Assembly: GCA_001599935.1 (NCBI GenBank)
Contig: BCIJ01000002.1
Span: 642,783-706,782 of the forward strand
Source: Holtermannia corniformis
Lineage: Eukaryota; Basidiomycota; Tremellomycetes; Holtermanniales
DNA length: 64,000 nucleotides
Direction: 5' to 3'
The notes beneath the pieces were generated by a model. The model was not told the origin of the DNA. It saw only the letters and a program-made list of their open reading frames with translations, and did no database searches. The position numbers and the translations under genes are program-made. Positions 51,339-60,802 of this stretch are shown piece by piece; positions within the stretch are counted from its first letter, which is position 1, and every line of letters begins with the position of its first letter.

Positions 51339-51924
51339 TCTGTGCGGTGATGTGAGTCGATAGGGAGGTCGGGTAAAGAACTCTGAAGACAGCGGATCTC
51401 ACCCATTTTATGCCTTTGCAAGTGATCCTGCGGCCGAAAACGGCACGCTCTCGTCCGGCGCATCCGACCGCAATCAGATAAGGCAGCACGTGTGGAGACC
51501 ACTGCCAAGCCAAGGTGAGTTGCCCATCTGGATGAGGCCTGGGCGGGACCAGAGGTCGGCAGTCTGGATTATCTTATCCGATATCAGCCACATTCAGGGG
51601 CGATAAGGTAAGCTTTTCCGCCAAGCACCTGCTCGGCGCGGCCTCCGGTCCAAGGGACGCTGCAGCTCGCGCGGATCCAAGCAACGGCCTCAGGGACACG
51701 GACGGCACCGACGATTACGTGTGCGCTGCAAGCTTCGAGGTTCGCTCGGCACCGAACGGCGTCAACGAACTTGCGCGGGATTAAGCGCCGCGAGTCGGGA
51801 AGGCCACGCTTGCTGGGCCGAGAGAAAGGATTGTCTTCAGACCTCAGACGGCTGCCGCTGACTCGGCAGATCCGAACCGAGGTCTTTCGGACATGTTTCG
51901 GCCTTCATTGCTCTACATCTATCT
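51339..51924. promoter_or_regulatory. Upstream region of the BIM1-like gene with four GATAA cores
   Basis: Between the BIM1-like start and the end of the MFS gene. GATA-factor-type cores occur at 51476-51482 (AGATAAG), 51569-51574 (TTATCT), 51573-51578 (CTTATC) and 51602-51607 (GATAAG), four within about 130 bp and 140-270 bp from the start codon. In fungi such sites bind nitrogen- or iron-responsive GATA proteins. The rest (51610-51920) shows no coding sequence. Confidence 0.45.
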
Positions 51925-53543
51925 TTACACCTTTACCCGGACTTTTCGGGTCATCATGGTCCGCATGGCCACAATGAGTCCCGTACTGATCATGGCAACG
52001 CCACCGGCATAGTACATGGCCGGGCGGAAAGCCGCAAGGCCGCGCTCTGTTCCGCCAGACTGCTCAGTCAGCTCCAGCGTCCGAAGACGGCAGCCGCACT
52101 CACGCCATCTAGGATGTAGCCGGCGATGGGAGCGCCCTAGGGAGAATCAGCTGTGATCACCTGGTCAAAACACTTATGAAACTCACCATGAGGTAGCCCC
52201 CAGCCCATGTGGTGACAATCATACCCATAGCGACAGCGACGCGGAACGGGCCTGCTCCTCGTCAAGGCCCTACAGCTCCTCGGCCGACGATCCACGTACC
52301 AAAGACTGCGCCCACGACCGTGGGCATCACGCTGAAAAACGCTCCGTTCGCAAGGCCATTGACCACAACAAAGACGGCGAGTGGCCCCAAACTGGTACTG
52401 ACTGGCCAGATGGCGATCATACTGAGCCCATTGAGGAAGAAGCTCAACAGCAGTGAATTAACGGGTCCCAGACGATCACCGCAAAAGCCAAAGGTCAGAC
52501 GACCGGCCGCTGAGGACAAGTTCCATCCGGCAAGGAGCAGCGCACCGGTGGATCGCGCAAGACCCAAGGTCTCGGCGTAAAGAGGAATGAAGAATGGCGG
52601 GACAAGAAGCGGAAAGGTGCCAATTGCACCCGCCAGAGCAAGAAGAACGAATCGGCCGTCCTTGAATAATTGCCTGCTCACCATCAGCATCACATCGTAC
52701 GTTGCAAGCGACTGACCATTCCACAAAGGACAGAGATCGACGTACTGCGCGTTCCTTGATGAACATTGCCGCAGGCAAACCAATGATGAGCGTCGCAAAG
52801 CCCAGCGCACGGAACGACCACGGTACGCCAAGCTTGGCGAGGAGCTTTTGAAGCACGATACTGAAGACGGCACCTCCCAGACCGCCGCCTGCATATGCTA
52901 CGCCGTTGGCGAGTCCCCGTCGGAGGACAAAGTACTGCGATGGCAGGGTAGAGACGGCCTGAGGTGTGAGTCGAGCCCTGCCCGAATAATCATGACCCAC
53001 CATGAAGCACAGCGATGTGCCGAACCCTGTGACTACACCCGCAGATACGAACAAGCCACCGACATGGTGCAGAGCGAAGCTGCTGATAAATTGACCGGTG
53101 GCTATAAAGCACACGCCGGCGACACAGGTGAGCCGCGCGCCAAGTTTGCGAAGCGTGAGGGCGTTGAGCAAGGCGAAGATGGATACGCTTCCAATGGCGA
53201 TGGCACCTATGAAGGAAAGGGTTGCGGTGGATGAGAGCTTGGACGCGACTAGGTTTGTCTGAATGACGCCCCACGAATAGGAAATCCCTCCAAACAGAAA
53301 GCTATAGATGTTAGCGCTGTTATCACAAGGCCGTGCTACGTACGTGATGACACTACAGCAGGCTACGGTAGTCCATGCGTCCCGCCCTCCATCAGGCGGC
53401 GCCAAGTCTCGTTCGTCCTCGACCTCAAACGGGGCAAGAGGTCGTTCACTGGTGGACGCAACGCTTTGCACTTCAGACGCCAGTCCATATTCACGGGAAG
53501 CGCGTCCGTACGGCTCGATTGTTGTCGGCTCGTGCGCAATCAT
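51925..53543 (-). CDS. MFS monocarboxylate-type transporter
   Basis: Twelve-segment major facilitator of the MCT/Mch group, moving small organic acids or related solutes. A cytosolic leader ends in DLAPPDGGRDAWTTVACCSVIT, the PDGGxGW motif of this group. FLFGGISYSWGVIQTNL, GLANGVAYAGGGLGGAVFSIVLQKLL and VPPFFIPLYAETLGLARSTGALLLAGWNLSSAAGRLTFGFCGDRLG follow. An apparent in-frame TGA near 52270 disappears when a GTACGT-donor intron is removed, giving VVGAVFGPFRVAVAMGMIVTTWAGGYLMGAPIAGYILDG. It ends TMMTRKVRVKV at 51925. ATG 53541-53543 (MIAHEPTTIEPYG) is the first ATG of the exon. The substrate is unknown. Confidence 0.9.
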
Positions 53544-53777
53544 CCTTGTAGACAAGAAGAAGTACTCGACTTTGTGCGCACAACTTTATCAGCTCGAACT
53601 TTTGGAGTCGCACTGGAACTTGGCGGTCGTCAGGCACGCGCACCACGTTACGGTCAGCCATTCACGCTTGACCACTGTAGCTCTGTATCGTAATATAGTG
53701 CATCCCAAGAGTCGTTCCAAAAGCGTCCCGTGCTCATCCCCCCAAAAGCCCAGACATCGTGAGAGTGGAAGAAAGAA
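53544..53777. other. MFS promoter/WSC 3' flank
   Basis: Short interval carrying the MFS 5' leader. No further feature is seen. Confidence 0.35.
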
Positions 53778-54307
53778 TCATGGTTTGGGCACCGGCAGCG
53801 AGCTCCAAACCGAGTTGCGACAAGATCCACCGCATCGCGACTTGCCACCGTTGCACTGTGAGATGTCAGTATGTAGCATGTCGAAGGTGACACCTAGGTG
53901 CATACCTGTCGGTCGCAGTCACGCGGCCGTGCTTGGCTGCCCTTGAAGACATCACCGCACCAGCACTCGGTGCCTATCAACCTGGTTAGCTCCGAGCTCT
54001 CTTCTGCTCAGGGAAACGCACCGAACTGCATGCCAGCAATCTTATGACCCAGGCCCTGGCACTTCTCGACACACTTGCGCGGCGTGTTATCCGTCGCGTT
54101 CGCGTATGCGAGCACGGGCAGCTGGCGGTCCATACCGTTGTAACAGTCGTACCAGCAGCCCTCATTGGTGAACCCGTTGATAACTTTGGTGCCCGCGCGG
54201 GCCTCGAGATCACGCCCCGTTACGTCTGGGGTTGGGCTCGCGAGCACCGCGGTCGCCGATGCAAGCGCAAGCACGGGGAAGAGAAAGGTGGCCAAGTTGA
54301 AGCGCAT
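53778..54307 (-). CDS. Secreted WSC-domain protein
   Basis: Small extracellular protein with a single cysteine-rich WSC carbohydrate-binding domain. It starts at ATG 54305-54307 with signal peptide MRFNLATFLFPVLALASATAVLA. The domain begins EGCWYDCYNGMDRQLP and continues KCVEKCQGLGHKIAGMQFG; an intron with GTGCGT donor joins TECWCGDVFKGSQARPRDCD, and a second joins QCNGGKSRCGGSCRNSVW. It stops soon after (LPVPKP). There is no Ser/Thr stalk or membrane anchor, so it is not a Wsc-type stress sensor; a secreted lectin-like or wall protein is likelier. It lies in a run of surface and membrane genes. Confidence 0.85.
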
Positions 54308-54801
54308 TTTGCAGACGCAAGCCGTGAAGTGAAGGGGGGCGGAGTTTATGGAAGCCTCACGGAGTGGGACCACTCTGATCATATATCGCCTCTCAAAGGG
54401 CGCGTCCCGCTGCCGTAGAGACACCGTCTGAGCGGGAAGCGGGCCACCCCGTGGGGAGTCTGTCTCAGCCGGCGATCTCTAGAATTAGCGTTGACGGGAC
54501 TCAGCACCGCGCAACTCGGATCAGCACCGGTTGCGGAAGGTGGCAGATTCGATCCAGGCCGGATGGCTCGGCTGGTTCAGGCACATTGCATCGACGATTT
54601 CAGTCATCTCCTTCATTCAGATGGATGCTACAGGGCAGCTTGCCATTGGGTGTTTGCAGACGCCGGAGGGACGATGACTACGCCATGACCACTCCTAAAC
54701 TTTGAGATGATCACCGACCGTCGACAGTTTCCAAGTTGAACTCCGACCTTTGCACGCTGCCGAGCTTTGCTCTGGCGTGATCATGATAGTGTTCATACAA
54801 C
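54308..54801. other. Interval between WSC gene and TMA16
   Basis: About 490 bp. Left part should hold the WSC promoter. A GATTCGATCC string near 54546 looks like a tRNA T-loop but no cloverleaf forms around it. Nothing else is seen. Confidence 0.4.
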
Positions 54802-55607
54802 CTAGGCTTCTACCAACATTGGCGCTTCGTCTTCGCTGGCGGTGGTGCCAGGTTCCTGCCCATTTGACCAGTCGTCGCCGTGCCCATCAATCTTCTTGAA
54901 ACCCATGTCCTTGGCTCGTCCTTTGTATGAGGCCACGACGACATCGGGAGTAGTCCTCGCCAGTCGTACTCGTCTCAAGAACACGTAAGCTATGCACCAC
55001 GTCAAGGTCGTGATACCCACTTGAGCATATCAATGTGACTGTGGGTAACCCGCGTGTCAGTCTCTTGCCAGTGGTACATGGCGGCGACGGTATCAGCATC
55101 TGTCAAGTCTTGCACCTCTGTGTGCAAGCGTCATCAAAGGTCGAGGAGTGTCAAGACAACGGCGCCGAACGCACCCAGTCCACTTTCCCACTCTGCATAC
55201 TCTCGCCGCCGGTCCTCTTCGAGCCGCACTAGTTTCGGGTCCTTGGGTCGACCTGATCTCCGTTCACTCTGCAACTCTTCAATGATGGCGTCGTTGCGTG
55301 TCAGGAAGACGTCCGAAATGAGCGCCCGCAGGGAGGTCAAGGTGAGGGGAAGAGGTGAAGTCAATGCGCTCAGGAAGAACAGCGGTCGCTCCACTATGAA
55401 TGCCGTCAGATCCGAGTATCTCGCACAAGCTAATCAACTGCACACGCACACTTCTCCTTGAAGTTCTCCTTGCGAAGCTTGCTCTCCCGCCGAAGCTTCT
55501 CGGTTCGGAGCGCGATCCGATCCATCTGTCCTGCTTTGCGCGATCCTGGATGCAGTTCATCCTTGCCCTTGACCGTCTTGGCAGTCTTCTTTCTGTTGTT
55601 GGGCATT
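54802..55607 (-). CDS. TMA16: Ribosome biogenesis protein Tma16
   Basis: Small protein associated with pre-60S ribosomes. It starts at ATG 55605-55607 with MPNNRKKTAKTVKGKDELHPGSRKAGQMDRI, the diagnostic Tma16 N terminus. After an intron it reads LERPLFFLSALTSPL, then VFLTRNDAIIEELQSERRSGRPK, also typical, and DLTDADTVAAMYHWQETDTR. The last exon (VRLARTTPDVVVASYKGRAK) is joined using a GTGGGT donor and a TTGAG acceptor because only this keeps the frame. Three introns. It ends DEAPMLVEA. Divergent from the ligase gene. Confidence 0.9.
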
Positions 55608-55845
55608 GTGGCAGCGCGTGAACGGTCTCGGTGTAGTCTGACGCTGATCGCAACTCGTTCAACAGAAATCTCCATACCACGTGACAAACCCAGTTTCGTC
55701 GCGGATAAACTAGATGAGTCAGTTCACGTGCGATGCCGCGGTTGCCGATCCGGGCTCGGGCCAAAAGTCGGGTCAAAGCTGTCGGTCTGGCAACATTCTC
55801 GTGCGGGCAAAGATGAGACCGTCAGTGCAGCAATGCACATCCCTC

Positions 55846-58346
55846 ATGACGGCCAAGGGGGAGCGTCTTGAGATGGAGACGAGAGAGCTGCACGGCCGGC
55901 GAGTCAGAGTGTGGAAGAATGTTTGTGCTTGATGTAAAGCATTGGGGGATCGATGGGCTGATCTATGGGGCATAGCTACCGAAATCGATGCGAGCGTTCC
56001 TGCTGGGCTCGATGAGTACATATGCAGGTCGAGAATTCTTGTACGACCCTGCTGGTGCGAGAGGCCCGGAGCGCACGACGTATGCCGAGGTCAAAGTACG
56101 GGCTGTCGCGCTTGCTTCGTGGTTTCTGGCTCGAGGATTGGGCAAGGGCAGCAAGATCGCCATCATTGGAAGGAACGGGATTGAGTGAGGTCGTGCTGTA
56201 TCTATGAGGCGGAGCTCATCGTGACACAGCTGGGTTGTAACGTTCATCGCGGTGCATCTCATTGGCGGCATCACGGTTTGCGTCAATGCTTGGCTGTGAG
56301 TTGCAAACAACTCGTGTGACCCGCGCTCACTGCTCATTAGTCCAACACCAACACTGCGGCATTGCCTTCAGCTGTCCGAGCCAGCTATCACGCTTGCCGA
56401 TACTCACATTATCGACTTACTGGGTTACAGCTCTACCACTAGGCAGATGGGCGAGGTGGATCAAGCGGCGTTCGCTTCTATTCTGATCTGACACACCTAA
56501 CCAGATACGACCTTTACCCTCGATATACGACCTGAACTGCCCAGACGTCAGCGAGCAACTAAAGCACACAGCACGTCGTTGACAACAGAGCAGGCGTCTG
56601 CGAGTATCTTGGACTGCTCGGCAGTCGGTGCCGTTGGACCGGAAGACGACGCGACCATCTTTTTTACATCTGGGTATGTACCATATCGACGGTTGTGCAG
56701 TGATCAACCAAGTAGCACGACCGGTCTCCCCAAAGCCGTTCTTAGTACGCAGCGTATGATCCTGACCAACCTGTTCTCATCCCTTGTCGGTGCGTTCCAA
56801 CCAATCAATATTCTGGCTCACACTACAGCCCCATCCCGTGCCGACCTTCGGGCCGGGAAACCGCTGCCACCAGCCACGACTGCCCAATCACCGCAGAAAG
56901 CAGTCCTGCTCGCGATCCCGCTGTTTCACGTCACAGGCTGTCTGAGCTTTCTGTTCCGAGCGATCGGAGGGGGTGGCAGGGTCGTGTTGTTGGGTAAATG
57001 GGACGCAGAGCTAGGTACGTCTCGCACTGCGTGGTCGGTCCGAGCTGACACTAGCAGCTGTCCGGTTGATTCAAGAGGAAAAGCTCACCAGTGCGGGCGG
57101 GTATGTCCAGCTCGGCCGCTTGCACCAGACTGATCGATTTAGCGTGCCATCGATCGTGACTGCCCTGCTCCAATCCTCAGCTCTAGGCTCGCAGACAACA
57201 CTCGAGACACTGTTCTTTGGCGGTGCACCCGCCAGTAGTGTTCTGGCGGACCGTGCCGCCAAAAAGTTCCCGAAGACAGCACTGTACGTTCAGCTCCAGC
57301 ATTCAGTGAGGGGCGAGCGCTGATGCGGATAGGGTGCAAGGCTATGGTTTGACAGAGACGAATGCGATCCTGTGCTCTGTCTCTGGCGCAGACTATAATG
57401 AACGAGTGGGTATCCTACGTGGTATACCGAGTTGACATGGCCCTCCGTAGCCAGAGAGCACGTCAGTGACGGTGTATCGCTATTAGCGTACTGCTGACTA
57501 GGCCGTATCGTTAGAGGCCCACCGGTGCCCGTCTCGGACGTCAAGATTGTCGATCCGGCAACGCTCGCTCCCCTGCCGACTGGAACAGCCGGGCTCGTCT
57601 GCGTGCGAGGACCGCAAGTCATGAAGGAATACTACCGAGATCCCGGTGAGTCGACTCGTCCGCTACAAACGTCGAGGCTGACGTTCCTGCAGAAGCGACT
57701 CGGGCGGCGATCGACGCCGAAGGCTGGTTCAAGACGGGTGATCTAGGCTATCTCGACGCCGATGGCTTTCTCTATCTACAAGATCGCCGTGCGTCCCTAG
57801 CTACTGTCGTGTGAAAGAACTGACGAGACGGGATGCAACAGTCAAAGATGTCATCATCCGAGGTGGAGAGAACGTGCGTTCGCACTGTGGAGACAGGCGC
57901 TGATGACGGCCAACGGCAGATTGCTTCGACGACGGTCGAGAACGCGCTGTGCGACGATGCGCGTGTGCTCGAGGCTGCGGCGGTGCCGATACCGTGCGAG
58001 CGGCTAGGTGAGCGCGTTGCCGTTTTCGTGGCGCTCGTGCCCGGTACGCAAGTGGATGAGATGGAGCTGCTGGCGGGCGTGAAGCCAAAGTGAGCGAGAT
58101 GCGCCGCGGTTCGAGAAGCATGAACTGACAATCCGCAGGCTTCCCTACTATGCGTGGCCGTCTCTGATCGTGATCCAACACGAACCCCTAAGTGCGTGTC
58201 TTGTACGACGCCTTTGACTGGCTACTGATCATGATCACCGGCTCGCAGTGCGCAACCCAACGGGCAAGGTGGTCAAGACGGAGCTCAAGCGCCTCGCTGC
58301 TGCAGCGTGGCACGAGCGCAGACCGCTCAGGGAGAGCAAGCTCTAA
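55846..58346 (+). CDS. AMP-binding acyl-CoA ligase (ANL superfamily)
   Basis: Activates a carboxylic acid through an acyl-adenylate, probably to a CoA thioester. The N-terminal exon (from ATG 55846; an in-frame ATG at 55812 is an alternative) gives [12 protein letters not shown], joined to [13 protein letters not shown]. Core motifs: ATP loop [79 protein letters not shown] and catalytic lysine region [16 protein letters not shown] region near 56424-56505 reads in frame only if an 81-nt intron with the weak donor GTTACA is taken out. Many introns. There is no peroxisomal C-terminal tripeptide of the SKL kind (it ends RESKL, near SKL-like, so peroxisomal import is possible). A TauD-type gene follows on the same strand. 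Confidence 0.88.
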
Positions 58347-58746
58347 AGGAAGCTTGCGGACCCTGAGGGAGCACCGTGTGGCACTTGAGGGCCGTTGATG
58401 AATAATGTAAAGTGCCGCCAGATTGCCAACGCCAGCACCGAGTCTACGCGGGCACTGGTCCACCGCACTGTTACTGCAAGCGCGCATCGCGATGGCAATG
58501 AGATGCGCTGCAAAGGAAGCTCGGGGTTGACGGCGGATCTGATTGTTGCCGGTGCCACGGCGCACGGACTCGATTGGCAACGGCACGGCACGGGAAAAGC
58601 TTAAAAAGTGTGCAACCGGTCGGTGGAGGGAGGATGGCGTGCGAGCACCTCAGTCGGCGTCATCACCAGTCAGCTCAGCACAGCACCAGCATTCCAAAAG
58701 ACGAGTCGCCAGTTCGGAATCACCACCAACCGTACCGACCAGCACC
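58347..58746. other. Interval between ligase and dioxygenase
   Basis: 400 bp holding the dioxygenase promoter. No coding sequence is recognised. Confidence 0.4.
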
Positions 58747-60166
58747 ATGCCGATCGCAGTCAGCCAGCAGCAGCAACTCACGACCAAGCCGGCCGTTCGG
58801 ACCGCCCAAGCGCATCCACTCGTCGCTGGCAACTCTCTCGATGCGTATCCCAAGATTGACCTGACACCGGCGATTGGGACCGAGTTTCGTGCAAACTGGG
58901 CCAAGCCGGAGGACTCGGTTCAGATTAAGGATTGGTTGCAGGATGAAGAGAAGATTCGAGACTTGGCCGTGCTCATGTGAGTTTCTGGCTGGGTGTAAAG
59001 TTGGGTGTCGGTGGATGCTGGGCGAGCGGCAATGGGTCGACCGGGACAGCTGTAAAGCTGTACCGTTGTACGGCCAACGCTCGCCAACCCTGCCGACTCC
59101 ACGACCCGACTTTACCAGCTCGTACGACGCTCGTGTGACTTGGCTGAGCAGTCAACGTCTTGCTAACACGCTTTCAGCTCGCAACGCGGCGTCGTCTTCT
59201 TCAGAGGCCAGCACTCGCTCACGGCCGCCGACCAAAAGGTCCTCATGGACAAGCTGGGTAAAGTCACCGGCCGGCCTCAAGCCAACGGGTTGCACGTACA
59301 CCCAATCACGCCAGAAGCTTCAGAACTAGGCGACGAGATCACGATTGTCACGAGTGAATTCAATGCGATTGGACTAAACAGCTCGCGGATCGCTTCACGG
59401 ATCTGGGTCAGTCGCACCCAGTGATCTGTTTGAACGTCGCTGACGTCCCACTCGCAGCACACCGACATCTCGTTCGAGCCCAACCCGTCCGATTATGCCT
59501 GTCTCCGACTGCACACTCTGCCACCGTGTGGCGGCGACACGCTCTGGGCCTCGGCCTACAGCGCGTACGACCGGCTCTCACCGACGATGCAGCTCTTCCT
59601 CGAGGGCCTGACGGCCACGCATGTCGGCGATGGGTTCTTGGACCAGCAGAAGCGCGACGGCTTGACGTTTCGCGAACCGCGCGGGAGCCCGTTGAATGTC
59701 GGCCAGGATCTGACGGCCGTGCACCCGCTGGTGAGGACGAACCCGGTGACGGGGTGGAAGGGGCTCTATGTCAACCGATCGTGAGTGGCTCCGCTGCCTT
59801 GCTCCTATATTGTATCCTTACCCCCCAGGTTCACAAAGAAGATCAACGAGCTGGCCAAAGACGAGTCGGACATCCTGCTCGACTACCTGTTCCACCACAT
59901 TGCCGAGAACCATGATCTTCAAGTCCGTTTCCGGTGGGAACAGGGGTCATTCGGTCCGTCCACCTTGTCCTGGACCGCACACCACGCTGACGCTTGCACT
60001 AGCGATCTGGGACAACCGCACGACGCAGCACACTGCCACGCTCGATTTCGAAAAACACCTCGCACGATCCGGCGAGCGCGCAATGTCGGTCGGCGAGGCC
60101 CCGTTCCTCGACCGGACCAGTACCGGCCGTCAGCAGGCTCTCGGCCTCGCTCGTGGCATTGCCTAG
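58747..60166 (+). CDS. TauD/TfdA-family 2-oxoglutarate-dependent dioxygenase
   Basis: Fe(II)/2-oxoglutarate oxygenase, the family's best known substrates being taurine and other sulfonates. Start ATG 58747 gives MPIAVSQQQQLTTKP, then LTPAIGTEFRANW and, across a ~200-nt intron, QRGVVFFRGQHSLTAADQ. The iron site is HxD in RIWHTDISFEPNPSDYACLRLHTLPPCGGDTLWASAY and the distal His in WDNRTTQHTATLDF; the trailing ERAMSVGEAPFLD supplies the family's 2-oxoglutarate Arg. HPLVRTNPVTGWKGLYVN is also typical. Introns near 58978-59177, 59406-59456, 59781-59829 and 59943-60001. The substrate cannot be deduced; the adjacent ligase may hint at an acid-catabolic pair. Confidence 0.92.
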
Positions 60167-60802
60167 CTGTGGCGTGCCGGCTCTGCATTCTTCAACGAAA
60201 CCAACAACGCAGGTGGGGTGCGTGTGTGACGACGATTCAACCTTTGTAACGACATGCACGATTGTATAGCCAGTGCGAGATTGGATCACGGTCGAGTGGG
60301 GAACCGAGCTGTGGGTGTGTTTGGTGTTGTTGCTTGGGCGTCATTCATTGTCAGGCGCGTGCAAGAGTGTTGCCACTTTGGGGAGAGAAATCAAACGCGT
60401 CGCCTTTACACTGCACATTGCGTATAGCGAGTGCGAGTGCTCGGGCAGCGTAGAGCACAGTACAGCAGGCAGTAGCACACACACCAGTCATCAGGACAGA
60501 GCAAGACGCGAGCGAGCGACGGACGAGGCCGTGTCAAAGACGCCGACGTGATCGGACGTGTCGAGTTCAGGTCAGTCTGTGCTGTGACCAGGCGAGACGA
60601 GGACGTGCAGACTGACGGTGCTCAGGCAGAGCGAGCGCCGCACATCGTAGCAGTCGATCTGCTCGCAGTCGCGTCCATCCGACAAGAGGTAAACAGACGC
60701 CAGGCAGGCCGGCGATCCATCCGTCCTACCGAGCTTCTACCTCCCTCCTTCAAAGGCTGTCAACGAGATACAACCTGCCGCGAGCCGGACAACACGACGA
60801 CG
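60167..60802. other. Long upstream region of the zinc-finger gene
   Basis: About 640 bp without a recognised gene. An open frame in phase with the downstream gene runs from about 60548 but has no ATG before 60803 and is better read as 5' leader. The region is GA/CA-rich with short direct repeats (ACACACACCAG, GACGAGG types). Confidence 0.4.

Noticed and set aside
52230..52300. In-frame TGA in the MFS transporter suggesting a pseudogene
   Set aside because: An intron with a perfect GTACGT donor and GAGCAG acceptor removes it and restores FGPFRVAVAMGMIV, the expected family sequence.
54530..54600. tRNA-like strings (GATTCGATCC, TGGCTCGGCTGG)
   Set aside because: The box B-like string lies upstream of the box A-like one, and no acceptor stem pairs.
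56424..56504. Apparent frameshift in the acyl-CoA ligase
   Set aside because: Taking an 81-nt intron from GTTACA to ACCAG keeps the frame from DLLG into the [10 protein letters not shown] region; a weak donor is likelier than a broken gene whose motifs are all intact elsewhere.
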